From contig VXNO01000070.1 of assembly GCA_009840575.1 (NCBI GenBank), positions 1-46,319 on the forward strand: a DNA stretch of 46,319 nt. Direction: 5' to 3'. The DNA is from Chloroflexota bacterium. GTDB taxonomy: Bacteria; Chloroflexota; Anaerolineae; Aggregatilineales; Phototrophicaceae. A model generated the notes under the pieces. The model was not told the DNA's origin. It was given only the letters and a program-made list of their open reading frames with translations, and searched no databases. This document shows positions 1 through 7,651 of the stretch, piece by piece (positions within the stretch are counted from its first letter, which is position 1; the number at the start of each line of letters is the position of its first letter). The translations under genes were made by a program, and so were the position numbers.

Positions 1-485
1 GGCAGAATGCGATAGACAATGTATGTTTTCTCGGCGGGGCTTTCGGCTGGAGCGGGCTTTGCTCTACTGAAGCTGAGTGGACGGCTGGATGGTACGTTTA
101 TCATCATGGCTTTTGGTGGACATGGGATAATCTTCACCATCTGCGCCCGGCGATGATGGACAAGCCTCAACCGGCGGCTCAGATTGAAGGCATGAGCAAC
201 ATGACTGCCGAGGTGGCAGACAAGCAGCCAGGGCAGCCGAGCGCGATCAATAATCAGGGGTGCATTACGGGGCAAAGCGGGCAGAATTCACAAGAGCTGG
301 GCGGCGGGGCGAACGCCGGTTACCAGGTTAAAGTGGAAATCGACGCGAATGGCTGCCTGACAAAAACGGTGACCAAGAACGGCAAAGATGTGCTGAGCGT
401 TTGGGTCGGGCGCAACTTAAACTGTGTATCCGACGAAGCGCTGCTAAACGCGGCTGAAACAGGCTCTGGTATCCCGCTTTGCTGA
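1..485 (+). CDS. C-terminal part of an unidentified Cys/Trp-rich protein (partial)
   Basis: The frame starting at base 3 is open from the window edge to a TGA at 483-485, so this is the 3' end of a longer gene. The first 50 residues are rich in Trp, Gly and Cys (FLGGAFGWSGLC, then GFWWTWDN). A polar Gln/Asn/Gly-rich stretch follows, then a short domain reading GYQVKVEIDANGCLTKTV. Four to five cysteines in a hydrophilic, glycine-rich context would fit an exported or surface protein with disulfides, but no signal peptide can be seen because the N-terminus lies outside the window. An internal ATG at 153 could be mistaken for the start; the open frame upstream of it argues against that. I do not recognise the family. 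Confidence 0.6.
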   Translation, partial: QNAIDNVCFLGGAFGWSGLCSTEAEWTAGWYVYHHGFWWTWDNLHHLRPAMMDKPQPAAQIEGMSNMTAEVADKQPGQPSAINNQGCITGQSGQNSQELGGGANAGYQVKVEIDANGCLTKTVTKNGKDVLSVWVGRNLNCVSDEALLNAAETGSGIPLC

Positions 486-625
486 GATTAGCCAGCAACC
501 TGTTTGAGAGCCTTGGCCGCTTGGTGCCTGCCGGGCGGCTTTCTGATTCTTGGGGAAGTTTGGCCTCGGTGGCGGTGAGCGCGACATCAATGAGCCTGCG
601 ATAGCGCGCATGGCTGCCAATGCTG

Positions 626-710
626 TATCCGCATTATCCTACAGAATGGACAAATGAATCAGCATTCGCATGATATATCCGCGTATATTTCCTACAGAAT
701 GTAGGATAAT
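626..710 (+). promoter_or_regulatory. Duplicated operator-like element upstream of the aminotransferase
   Basis: A perfect inverted repeat TCCTACA-GAA-TGTAGGA lies at 690-706. A degenerate copy, TCCTACAGAATGGACAA, lies 53 bp upstream at 637-653, about five helical turns away. Each copy is preceded by TATCCGC, so the whole unit appears duplicated. GATAAT at 705-710 could be a -10 box touching the distal arm. TACA/TGTA half-sites recall BlaI/MecI/CopY-type operators, but the 3-nt spacer differs from theirs. The rest of the 316 bp between the partial gene and the aminotransferase (486-801) shows nothing else recognisable. Confidence 0.45.
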
Positions 711-801
711 TGCCTTGCGAATTGAATGCAGTTGCGCGAAGCTTCGCCACCGCGGCTGTGCTACAAATTGCGCTGCCTAACCCGACAGGAGACCACAAAA
801 T

Positions 802-1998
802 ATGAATCGCCATCTCTCCAAGAACGTGCAGAATCTACGACCGTCCGGCATTCGGCGTTATTTTGACATTGCCGCCAGTTGCGACGACGTCGTAACGCTG
901 GGCATCGGCGAGCCGGATTTCGTCACCCCGGCGCATATATTGGAGGCGGGAGTGCAAAGCCTGCGCGCGGGCGAAACCGGCTACACATCCAACGCGGGCA
1001 CAGCCGAACTGCGCGCGGCGATCGCGGCGCACATCGAGCGGCGCTATGGCTTGATTTATGCGTCGGAGGACGAAGTGCTGGTCACCGTCGGCGTCAGCGA
1101 GGCGCTCTTCCTGGCATTAAAGACGGTGCTGGATGCCGGCGACGAAGTCCTGGTCGTGGAGCCTTGCTTCGTAGCCAATCCTGCCCTGGTCGAGATGACC
1201 GGTGGCGTACCGGTGCCGGTGCCGACTTCAGCCAAAGACGGCTTCCAGGTTACTGGCGCGGCGCTGGAGGCGCGCATCAGCCCGCGCAGCAAAGCCATCC
1301 TGCTCAGCTACCCCAACAACCCGACCGGCGCTGTCCTGAGCCGCGAGCGCCTGCTGCAAGTCGCCGAGGTCGCCCGCAAGCATGACCTGGTCGTCATCTC
1401 CGACGAGATTTACGAGCGCCTGGTCTATGGCGGCCAGCACATCAACTTCGCGACGCTGCCCGGCATGCGCGAACGGACAATCGTGCTCAGCGGCATGAGC
1501 AAGTCCTATGCCATGACCGGCTGGCGAATCGGCTATATAACGGCGCCCCACCCCTTCACCCAGGCGATGTACAAGCTGCACCAGTATCTGATCATGTCTG
1601 CGCCGACCATGGGGCAAGCGGCGGCGCTGCAAGCCATCCAGCATGGCGAAGACGACATCGAAGCGATGCGGCGACGTTATGACCAACGGCGGCGACTGTT
1701 GGTCGATGGCTTCAATTCTCTGGGGCTGCGCTGCTTCGAACCGCGCGGCGCATTTTATGCCTTCCCAAGTATCGCTATCACCGGTATGGATGACGAGGCT
1801 TTCTGCGAGGCTTTGCTGGAAGAAGCGCGGCTGGCGCTCATCCCCGGCAGCGCCTTTGGGGCGAGCGGCACGGGCTATGTACGCGCCAGTTATGCGACCA
1901 GCGAGGCGAACATCCGGGAAGCGCTGACGCGGCTGGAGCGATTTTTGTCTGCGCGGAGCCTCCTGCCACAACGGACTGCCCCGGCGCTGGTTGCCTAA
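802..1998 (+). CDS. PLP-dependent aminotransferase, class I/II (aspartate aminotransferase-like)
   Basis: This 398-residue protein has the full fold-type I aminotransferase layout. Seen are GIGEPDF near residue 34, the PNNPTG motif at 171-176, the PLP-pyridine Asp in ISDEIYERL (D201, Y204), the Schiff-base lysine in SGMSKSYAMTGWRIGY (K234) and the C-terminal carboxylate-binding Arg in GYVRASYA. It should exchange amino groups between an amino acid and a 2-oxo acid in the cytoplasm. The donor cannot be told from sequence; relatives act on aspartate, alanine, aromatic amino acids or N-succinyl-diaminopimelate. The ATG at 802 follows AGGAG at 787-791. It appears monocistronic, with a duplicated operator-like element upstream. 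Confidence 0.9.
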   Translation: MNRHLSKNVQNLRPSGIRRYFDIAASCDDVVTLGIGEPDFVTPAHILEAGVQSLRAGETGYTSNAGTAELRAAIAAHIERRYGLIYASEDEVLVTVGVSEALFLALKTVLDAGDEVLVVEPCFVANPALVEMTGGVPVPVPTSAKDGFQVTGAALEARISPRSKAILLSYPNNPTGAVLSRERLLQVAEVARKHDLVVISDEIYERLVYGGQHINFATLPGMRERTIVLSGMSKSYAMTGWRIGYITAPHPFTQAMYKLHQYLIMSAPTMGQAAALQAIQHGEDDIEAMRRRYDQRRRLLVDGFNSLGLRCFEPRGAFYAFPSIAITGMDDEAFCEALLEEARLALIPGSAFGASGTGYVRASYATSEANIREALTRLERFLSARSLLPQRTAPALVA

Positions 1999-2035
1999 GC
2001 CTGCCCTAGACCATCAGCGTCGGGGCTGCGGCTCG

Positions 2036-2170
2036 CTACCACCACCATAACGCGCGGTTCATCGGATCCTTGAGGAAGTCATCCGTCAGCTCACAATTCC
2101 AAGAAACACAGCCCAATTCGTGCATGAAATCGCGGTTATACAGCTCGCATTCATATTCATTGAGCCAGAG
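2036..2170 (-). pseudogene. Remnant 3' end of an unidentified gene, cut by a dispersed repeat
   Basis: On the minus strand 44 codons read like a natural protein end: LWLNEYECELYNRDF..., then HELGCVSWNCELTDDF and DPMNRALWWW before a TAG at 2036-2038. Two in-frame TAG codons (2171-2176) lie immediately upstream, exactly where the dispersed repeat begins. The residue composition (WCELTDDFLKDPMNRALWWW-like) is not what a random frame gives. I read it as a decayed gene tail. It has no start codon except an internal ATG, and the family is unknown. Confidence 0.4.
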
Positions 2171-2177
2171 CTACTAT

Positions 2178-2242
2178 CGTCGCCGTCGCCGCGCCCCTAC
2201 ACCAATCCTCTGTGCCTTCTGCGTCTCTGTGGTGAATCATTT
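2178..2242 (-). repeat. Dispersed intergenic repeat, copy 1
   Basis: Read on the minus strand this contains CACCACAGAGACGCAGAAGG, GCACAGAGG and TTGGTGTAGGGGCGCGGCG. It matches copies at about 11891, 18388, 20250, 22811 and 37268. It lies in the 308-bp gap between the aminotransferase and gatB, which otherwise holds only the gene remnant and the gatB promoter. Confidence 0.7.
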
Positions 2243-2243
2243 G

Positions 2244-2271
2244 TTGCATTCTCCCCCAAATCCGCTATGGT
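2244..2271 (+). promoter_or_regulatory. Candidate sigma-70 promoter of gatB
   Basis: TTGCAT (2244-2249), a 16-bp spacer and TATGGT (2266-2271) give a plausible promoter with a start near 2278, about 29 nt before the gatB ATG. The boxes are imperfect. The upstream edge abuts a dispersed repeat. Confidence 0.4.
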
Positions 2272-2306
2272 AGGCGTGTAGATTTCTTCGCGACAGGACT
2301 CGCGCT

Positions 2307-3758
2307 ATGGGGGAATGGACGACCGTCATCGGCTTGGAAGTCCATGCCGAGATGGAAACCGCCAGCAAGATGTTCAGCCGCTGCCCGGTGGTCGACAGCG
2401 TCGAAGCCGCGCCCAACAGCGCAGTTGACGCGCTTTCGCTGGGCATGCCGGGCACCTTGCCGATCATCAACCAGCAAGCCATGGAGTACGGCATCATGGT
2501 TGGCTTGGCGCTGAATTGCGAGATCCCGCCTATCAACCAGTTTGCGCGCAAGAATTATTTTTATCCCGACCTGCCCAAGGGCTATCAAATCAGCCAATAT
2601 GACCGCCCGCTGGCAATCAATGGGCACATCACCATCGAGCTGGATGGCGCGCCCAAACGGATTCGCGTGCGCCGCGCCCACATGGAAGAAGACACCGGCA
2701 AGCTCACGCACAGCCTGGCTGGCAGCCTGGTTGATTACAACCGCGCTGGCGTGCCGCTGCTGGAGATCGTCTCCGAGCCCGACCTGCGCAGCGCCGCCGA
2801 AGCCGAAGCCTACGCCCGCAAACTGCGCTCAATCCTGCGCTACCTGGGCGTCAACAGCGGCGACATGTCCAAAGGCGTCCTGCGCTTTGAAGCCAATGTC
2901 AGCGTCATGCGCGCGGACGACACGGAACTGCGCGAACGCACCGAGATAAAAAATCTCAATAGCATCCGCAATATGGTCAAAGCCATTGACTACGAAGTGG
3001 CGCGACAGATTCGTCTGTATCGGCGTGGCGAGACGGTCAAGCCAGCCACCTTGGGCTGGGACGAAGCCGCGCAAGCCATCCAGGTGCAACGTTATAAAGA
3101 ACGAGCCGACGAATACCGCTACTTCCCCGAGCCGGATTTGCCCGTGGTCGAGGTCAGCCGCTACTGGGTGGCGCAGATACAATCTCAACTGCCCGCCCTG
3201 CCGGATGAATTAAACGCGCGCTTCGTCAATGAGCTCGGCTTGAGCGCCTATGACGCCGGCGTCTTGACCGCCGAGCCAGCCGTGGCCCGGTATTTTATGG
3301 ATGTGGTCGCAGCGGGCATTGATGCCAAACTGGCGGCGAACTGGCTGAGCAGCGAAATCTTCCGCCTGATGAATGCCGCCGAGATTGCGCGCGCCGCCAT
3401 TCAGTCGATTCCGCTCACCGCGCAGCGCTTTGCGGGTTTGCTGACTTTGCTGCAAGCGGGCGCGATCAACCAAAGTACCGCGCGCAAGCAAGTCTTGCCG
3501 GCGATGTGGTCGAGCGGCAGAGATGCCCAAGCGATCGTCAATGAAAGCGGCTTGGCGCAAGTCAGCGATGCAGAAGTCATCGGCGATATTGTGGACAAAG
3601 CGCTGATCGAAAACGATGCCATGGTAGCGCGTTATCTGGCTGGCAACGACAAGGTCATCAACGCATTGTTTGGTAGAATAATGGGCGCGCTGCGTGGCAA
3701 GGGCGACCCAGCTGTGGTGCGCCGCGTATTGAACGAGAAATTGGCAGAATTGACATAA
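2307..3758 (+). CDS. gatB: Asp-tRNA(Asn)/Glu-tRNA(Gln) amidotransferase subunit B
   Basis: GatB is the tRNA-binding and kinase-like subunit of GatCAB. It activates the side-chain carboxyl of Glu-tRNA(Gln) or Asp-tRNA(Asn) for amidation with ammonia delivered by GatA. The 483 residues are full length for the family. The N-terminus GLEVHAEMETASKMFSRC is the conserved catalytic-cradle start, followed by MPGTLPIIN, RKNYFYPDLPKGYQISQ and RVRRAHMEEDTGK. The C-terminal YqeY-like helical tail ends in GKGDPAVVRRVLNEKL. AGGA at 2295-2298 supports the ATG. gatA and gatC are not in the window. ssb follows after 28 bp. Confidence 0.97.
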   Translation: MGEWTTVIGLEVHAEMETASKMFSRCPVVDSVEAAPNSAVDALSLGMPGTLPIINQQAMEYGIMVGLALNCEIPPINQFARKNYFYPDLPKGYQISQYDRPLAINGHITIELDGAPKRIRVRRAHMEEDTGKLTHSLAGSLVDYNRAGVPLLEIVSEPDLRSAAEAEAYARKLRSILRYLGVNSGDMSKGVLRFEANVSVMRADDTELRERTEIKNLNSIRNMVKAIDYEVARQIRLYRRGETVKPATLGWDEAAQAIQVQRYKERADEYRYFPEPDLPVVEVSRYWVAQIQSQLPALPDELNARFVNELGLSAYDAGVLTAEPAVARYFMDVVAAGIDAKLAANWLSSEIFRLMNAAEIARAAIQSIPLTAQRFAGLLTLLQAGAINQSTARKQVLPAMWSSGRDAQAIVNESGLAQVSDAEVIGDIVDKALIENDAMVARYLAGNDKVINALFGRIMGALRGKGDPAVVRRVLNEKLAELT

Positions 3759-3786
3759 GCAAGCGAGTTTATCGGAGACAGCCGCT

Positions 3787-4344
3787 ATGACCTGGCATCA
3801 GACAATTGTTGTGGGCAACTTGGGTAGCGACCCGGAGCTTCGCTACTTGCAGAGCGGACAAGCCGTGTGCAATTTCAGCGTCGCTGTGAGCGAGCGCTGG
3901 CGGGACCGCAATTCGGGAGAGCAGCGTGAAAGAACGACCTGGTATCGCGTGGCGGCTTGGGGGCAACTGGCGGAAACCTGCAATACCTACTTGTCCAAAG
4001 GCCGGCAAGTCATGGTAACTGGCAATGTGAGCGCGCGCGGCTATTTGAATAACAATGGCGAGGCGGCGGCATCGCTGGATTTGACAGCTCGCGAGGTGCG
4101 TTTCCTGGGCAATCGCGGCGACCAGGGCGGCGATTATGGTGGCGGGCAGCAGCGCGGTGGCTCTCAGGGTGGGCAGCAGCGCGGTGGCTACCAGCGCGAA
4201 CAAGGCAATCAAGGCGGCTACCAACGCGGTGGATACCAACGCGAACAGGGCAATCAAGGCGGCAGAGGCGGTTACCAGCAAGATGACCGCGCTTCGAATT
4301 ACCCCGATTCGCGCCCCCAGACCTCGGACGATATTCCCTTTTAG
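3787..4344 (+). CDS. ssb: Single-stranded DNA-binding protein
   Basis: SSB coats single-stranded DNA and recruits replication and repair proteins. Residues 1-108 form the OB fold (TIVVGNLGSDPELRYLQSG, FSVAVSERW, TTWYRVAAWGQLAE, LSKGRQVMVTGNV). A flexible Gly/Gln/Arg linker with repeated QRGGYQREQGNQGG units follows. The tail ends in the acidic tip DDIPF that binds partner proteins. At 185 residues it is typical. GGAG precedes the ATG. It sits between gatB and an SDR-like gene that starts 4 bp after its stop, so the three are probably co-transcribed. The linker DNA is a short internal tandem repeat (about 4132-4270). Confidence 0.97.
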   Translation: MTWHQTIVVGNLGSDPELRYLQSGQAVCNFSVAVSERWRDRNSGEQRERTTWYRVAAWGQLAETCNTYLSKGRQVMVTGNVSARGYLNNNGEAAASLDLTAREVRFLGNRGDQGGDYGGGQQRGGSQGGQQRGGYQREQGNQGGYQRGGYQREQGNQGGRGGYQQDDRASNYPDSRPQTSDDIPF

Positions 4345-4347
4345 CGC

Positions 4348-5061
4348 GTGGCGGCTTGGCAAGTTGACCTGTCGGGTACGGTTGCGCTGGTCGCTGGCGC
4401 GGGAGCGGGCAGGGGGCGGGCGATAGCGTGGGCGCTGGCGGACTGTGGCGCGGCGGTGGCGGCGGCTGACCTTAATATCGAGCGCGCCGACGCCACATAC
4501 CAGCGAATCCAGGCGCGTGGCGGCACAGCCATCGCCCTACACGCCGATATTTCCAACCGCTTTCAAGTCGCCAACATGATCGAGCAGACGCGCGATGCCT
4601 ACGGGCGGCTGCACCTGCTGGTCAATGCCGTCTGCATCGGGCGCGCCCAGCCCCTGCTGCAAGTGGACGAATGGGATTGGCGGCGGCAGTTGGAAGTGAA
4701 CCTGGGCGGGGCTTTCTTTTGTTTGCAGCTAGCGGCGCGGGTGCTGGCGGACGAGGGCGGTGGCGCGATCATCCATGTGCTGCCCGCAGAAGCGCTTGCG
4801 ACCCTGCCCACGGGGATAGGCGCTGTGGCGGGCGCGGCGGGCGTCATCGGCATGACCAGGCAGGCAGCGCGCGAGCTGGCGGAGCACAATATCCGCGTCA
4901 ATGCCATCGCGGCGGGCGGCAATGACGATGCGGTTGCAAACCTGGCGCTGTTCCTGGCGTCGGGCGCGGCGGGCAGCATCAGCGGGCAAGTCCTGTACAG
5001 CGATGGCGCAGAAGAAAAGCGTAGGGGCGAGGCCGCGACTCGCCTAATTGAGTTGCGCTGA
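4348..5061 (+). CDS. Short-chain dehydrogenase/reductase fold protein lacking the catalytic Tyr/Lys
   Basis: The 237 residues follow the classical SDR plan: nucleotide loop VALVAGAGAGRGRAIA near residue 11, acidic residue after strand 2 (AADLN), DIS after strand 3, VNLGGAFF helix region and the C-terminal ISGQVLYSDGA. The active site is degenerate. Where YxxxK is expected the sequence reads GAVAGAAGVIGMTRQ, with Ala at both the Tyr and Lys positions; NNAG is replaced by NAVCIG and the catalytic Ser strand reads IHVLPAEA. It is likely a nucleotide-binding pseudoenzyme. GTG at 4348 is the only near start. The last 13 or so codons lie in a copy of the dispersed repeat, and the gene overlaps the convergent glycosylase gene by 18 bp. 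Confidence 0.8.
   Translation: MAAWQVDLSGTVALVAGAGAGRGRAIAWALADCGAAVAAADLNIERADATYQRIQARGGTAIALHADISNRFQVANMIEQTRDAYGRLHLLVNAVCIGRAQPLLQVDEWDWRRQLEVNLGGAFFCLQLAARVLADEGGGAIIHVLPAEALATLPTGIGAVAGAAGVIGMTRQAARELAEHNIRVNAIAAGGNDDAVANLALFLASGAAGSISGQVLYSDGAEEKRRGEAATRLIELR
5018..5047 (+). repeat. Dispersed repeat core, copy 2, inside the 3' end of the SDR gene
   Basis: GTAGGGGCGAGGCCGCGACT and CGCCTA at 5021-5046 match the palindromic core of the dispersed repeat. Here it encodes the SDR C-terminus (RRGEAATRL) and reaches the stop region of the convergent glycosylase gene. The flanking CACAGAG part is absent. Confidence 0.55.
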
Positions 5062-5565
5062 AAGTCGCTGATAAGCAGCAGCCAGCGTCTGCCAGGGTGC
5101 GATATCCCAATAACGGCGCGCCAAACCCGAGGGCGATGGCAGGACGAAGCAGCGCGTCCGCCCGACCCCTTCGGGTTGCCAGCCATAGTCGACTCGCTGG
5201 CTCGTGGATTGCCCCGAAGCGATGCGCCAAGCCGTCTTGCTGGTGAATGCCGCAATTTTCGGCTGATAGCGGATGAGTTTCTCGCGCAGCGCGGCGGCAT
5301 CATCCTGCGTAAAGGCAATTTGGCTGTCGTTGCCGGCGCTATGCTTGCACAGGTCAGTCAAGCCAATGCCCAGCGCCAGCAAATTTCGGAAGTTGACCGG
5401 CGCGAATTGGCATGGCGTGAAACCAGCTTGATGCAGCGCGCGCCAGAAGAAATTGCCGCTGTGGGCATAATAGGCTGTCGCTCTTGCGGATGCCGCGCTG
5501 GCGGCTGTGCCACAGAAGACCGCAATCAAGCCATGAGCCAGCACATCGGGCAAGATGTCATTCAT
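5044..5565 (-). CDS. mug: Mismatch-specific (G:U/T) DNA glycosylase, Mug/TDG-like
   Basis: The 173-residue protein resembles the uracil-DNA glycosylase superfamily, Mug-like branch, which removes uracil or thymine mispaired with guanine. The N-terminal motif is AVFCGTAASAASA (residues 15-27) followed by AYYAHSGNFFWRALHQAGFTP; the C-terminal DNA-intercalating motif is PSPSGLARRYW (143-153). The CGTAAS form replaces the GINPG motif of E. coli Mug but is the form I recall for bacterial mismatch-specific glycosylases. The ATG at 5565 overlaps the end of the MBL gene by 8 bp, so the two are translationally coupled. Its tail overlaps the SDR gene by 18 bp. Longer upstream frame extension is low-complexity and rejected. 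Confidence 0.8.
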   Translation of the reverse strand: MNDILPDVLAHGLIAVFCGTAASAASARATAYYAHSGNFFWRALHQAGFTPCQFAPVNFRNLLALGIGLTDLCKHSAGNDSQIAFTQDDAAALREKLIRYQPKIAAFTSKTAWRIASGQSTSQRVDYGWQPEGVGRTRCFVLPSPSGLARRYWDIAPWQTLAAAYQRLSAQLN

Positions 5566-6328
5566 GCAGCGCGCGCCCGCTGTCCACCGCGAGCAGATTT
5601 TTCTGATGCGTCTCGCGGTAGAAGCCCTCCAGTTTGCGCGGGAGCATAAACTGCCGGTCGCCAGCCAAAGCGCGCAGATAGGCGACGGTCTGGTCGAGGC
5701 TCTCACGCCCGGTAGCGCTGCCGTGCGAGGGAATGGCATAGTCGAGGCGGTCATTCGCCTGCCAAGCCGTCAGCGCATCCAGCCAGCCGGGCAGAAGCTG
5801 GGCGTCGTTGACGACGGGAAGCGGCGTTTCGATCGCATCGCCGCCCAGCAATAGTCCCCGCTCAGGAATCCAGCCAACAAGGCTATCGGCGGTGTGCCCC
5901 GGGCAGTGATGCAGCTCCAAGGTCAAGCCGCCCAAATCAAGCGACAGGCAAGAGGCGAATGTGATGTTTGGGGGAATGAGGCGCACGTTGTCCCACTGAC
6001 TCGGCTCAGCCATTTGCATTCGCTGCAAGGCGCGCGGCACATCATCGCCAAAGCGACGCAAGCACTCCGCATGGGCTACGACAGCCAAGCGCTTTTCGCC
6101 GAGCCCCGCTGTGCCCCAGGCGTGGTCATAATCCCCGTGGCTATAGACCACGTAGTAAGGTTTGCCATCCAGGACATCCACGAGCGGCGCTGCTTCTTCG
6201 GGCAGGGACAAGGTATCCCAGACCACCGCGCGCTCCTCGCCCAAGACCACCGCGGCGCGCACCACAAAAGACGGTGTCTCCAGTTCGTAAATCCACAGAT
6301 TGGCGCAGAACTCTTGCAGCCGCGTCAT
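5558..6328 (-). CDS. Metallo-beta-lactamase-fold hydrolase
   Basis: A 256-residue MBL-fold protein. The metal motif is YSHGDYDHAWG (H64, D66, D68, H69), in which the second His of the usual HxHxDH is Asp. Later ligands are visible in HHCPGHTADS, GLLLGGDAIE and YAIPSHGSATG. The family hydrolyses diverse ester, thioester or phosphodiester substrates; the substrate here cannot be assigned. The upstream gene of the same strand starts at 7510 and ends 63 bp away; the DNA glycosylase gene overlaps the 3' end by 8 bp. Confidence 0.8.
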   Translation of the reverse strand: MTRLQEFCANLWIYELETPSFVVRAAVVLGEERAVVWDTLSLPEEAAPLVDVLDGKPYYVVYSHGDYDHAWGTAGLGEKRLAVVAHAECLRRFGDDVPRALQRMQMAEPSQWDNVRLIPPNITFASCLSLDLGGLTLELHHCPGHTADSLVGWIPERGLLLGGDAIETPLPVVNDAQLLPGWLDALTAWQANDRLDYAIPSHGSATGRESLDQTVAYLRALAGDRQFMLPRKLEGFYRETHQKNLLAVDSGRALHE

Positions 6329-6391
6329 CAGAATTATCCGCAGGCGCGAGGAGCCAGCCCAGGACTGCGTACCTGAGCCATCAGCAGCGCG

Positions 6392-7510
6392 CTAGTTTAC
6401 GGTCACATCAAGGTTTGGCGCGAGGCGGAAGCTGTCCAATACCGCCAGCCAGGGATACTCGTCAGCAGTCGCTTCAAGCAGGTCGGCGTCCAGATCGGCG
6501 GCGCGCAGGTTGGCGACATGCAGGCGGTTGTCCGTGCCATTCAGCGCGATGACAGCGCCGCTTTCCAGCCCGCCATCCAGGCTGCGCAGGCGATAGGAGA
6601 TGCGATAACCAGCCGCGCCATCCACCTCGACCGCCTGTACGGTCTGCGCCTCCACGCCATAACGCCAGCCATTCATCCAGGCGCGGGCTTCGTCTTCGCT
6701 CCCCAGCAGCACATCAAAGGTGGCCACCGCCAGCGTCAGCCCATCGCTCACAATAGTTGCTGGCAGCCCGGGCATGGCATCGCTTACTTCCCAGTCGGCA
6801 GGGAAGCGCAGCATGTGCGCATCCAGGTCGTCATAATAGACATCCCAGCCGAAGGGCGCGCCGGCATACTGCGGCAGCCACTCGATCGTCTCAGCCACGC
6901 CGCGCAGCAAGAACTTGAGCTCTTGGGCGGCATTTTCGGCGGTTACGACACGCACGCTGATAATATCATCCCCCGCGAGCCAGGATTCCTGGCGGGCAAT
7001 CAAGCGCGTGCGCCCGCGCTCCAAATTGAAGTCGATGCGTATACCGCCATCGTCAGTGAGCGCGCGGCTGGTTTCGTCCCAGCGGGTGTAGCCGCTCCAG
7101 GTGTTGCGCAGCCAAGTCACATCGAAGTAGCCATCAAGCCCGGCGGCATCGCTAATGCCATCGAAGTTCTTGTTGATGCGCACCTCGACTACGCTCTGCG
7201 CTTCGGCATTATTCAAAGAAGCGCGCAATTCGCCTTCGTTGCTGCTGTCGGTAAGCGGGCTCCAGCCGCTGGGCATACCGATAGTAAACAAGCCCGAGCG
7301 ATGCAGGTAGCGGCTGTCGAAGTCGATGGCGCTGATATCGGGCGGTGGCGGCATGGTCGGCTCGGGAAAAGCCGTCGGGTCTGGCGTCAGCGAATAGGGA
7401 TCGGTCATGCCGACCTGGCTGGAAAGCATCGGCAAAATCAGGCTGCCTACCATGGCCACCGTCATGATGATGCCGATGATGTAGGTAAAAGTCTTGGTTG
7501 TCTGGTTCAT
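6392..7510 (-). CDS. Membrane-anchored extracytoplasmic protein of unknown function
   Basis: The 372-residue protein begins MNQTTKTF and has one hydrophobic segment (about residues 8-29, YIIGIIMTVAMVGSLIL), a Pro/Thr-rich linker (TPDPTAFPEPTMPPPP) and a large soluble part. That part seems to hold two similar halves, each starting with an LxxPxxW element: FTIGMPSGWSPL and MLRFPADWEVSD. This resembles PsbP/DUF1795-like folds, but I cannot assign the family. I chose ATG 7510 because GGAG precedes it and a promoter lies just upstream; an in-frame extension to 7582 would run through that promoter. Confidence 0.65.
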   Translation of the reverse strand: MNQTTKTFTYIIGIIMTVAMVGSLILPMLSSQVGMTDPYSLTPDPTAFPEPTMPPPPDISAIDFDSRYLHRSGLFTIGMPSGWSPLTDSSNEGELRASLNNAEAQSVVEVRINKNFDGISDAAGLDGYFDVTWLRNTWSGYTRWDETSRALTDDGGIRIDFNLERGRTRLIARQESWLAGDDIISVRVVTAENAAQELKFLLRGVAETIEWLPQYAGAPFGWDVYYDDLDAHMLRFPADWEVSDAMPGLPATIVSDGLTLAVATFDVLLGSEDEARAWMNGWRYGVEAQTVQAVEVDGAAGYRISYRLRSLDGGLESGAVIALNGTDNRLHVANLRAADLDADLLEATADEYPWLAVLDSFRLAPNLDVTVN

Positions 7511-7549
7511 GCGGGTGGCGCTCCGCGGCTGTGATTGAAACTCGCGGCA

Positions 7550-7578
7550 ATCATAGCGCAACTTGGCAAGGCTGTTAA
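7550..7578 (-). promoter_or_regulatory. Candidate sigma-70 promoter of the membrane-anchored protein gene
   Basis: On the minus strand TTAACA (7578-7573), a 17-bp spacer and TATGAT (7555-7550) place the transcript start about 33 nt before the ATG at 7510. Confidence 0.5.
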
Positions 7579-7651
7579 GCAAGACTTTTGCCTTTATTAT
7601 CCGCGCTCGTCAAGTTACCATGCCTGCCCAGTTCCTTAGGAGAACCCGCCC

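Noticed and set aside
4132-4270. Tandem repeats as a possible CRISPR or minisatellite
   Set aside because: They are short repeated codons of the glycine/glutamine-rich SSB linker, in frame with ssb.
6518-7534. Open frame antisense to the membrane-anchored protein gene (338 codons)
   Set aside because: The minus-strand frame has a promoter, ribosome binding site, TM segment and linker; the plus-strand product has none of these.
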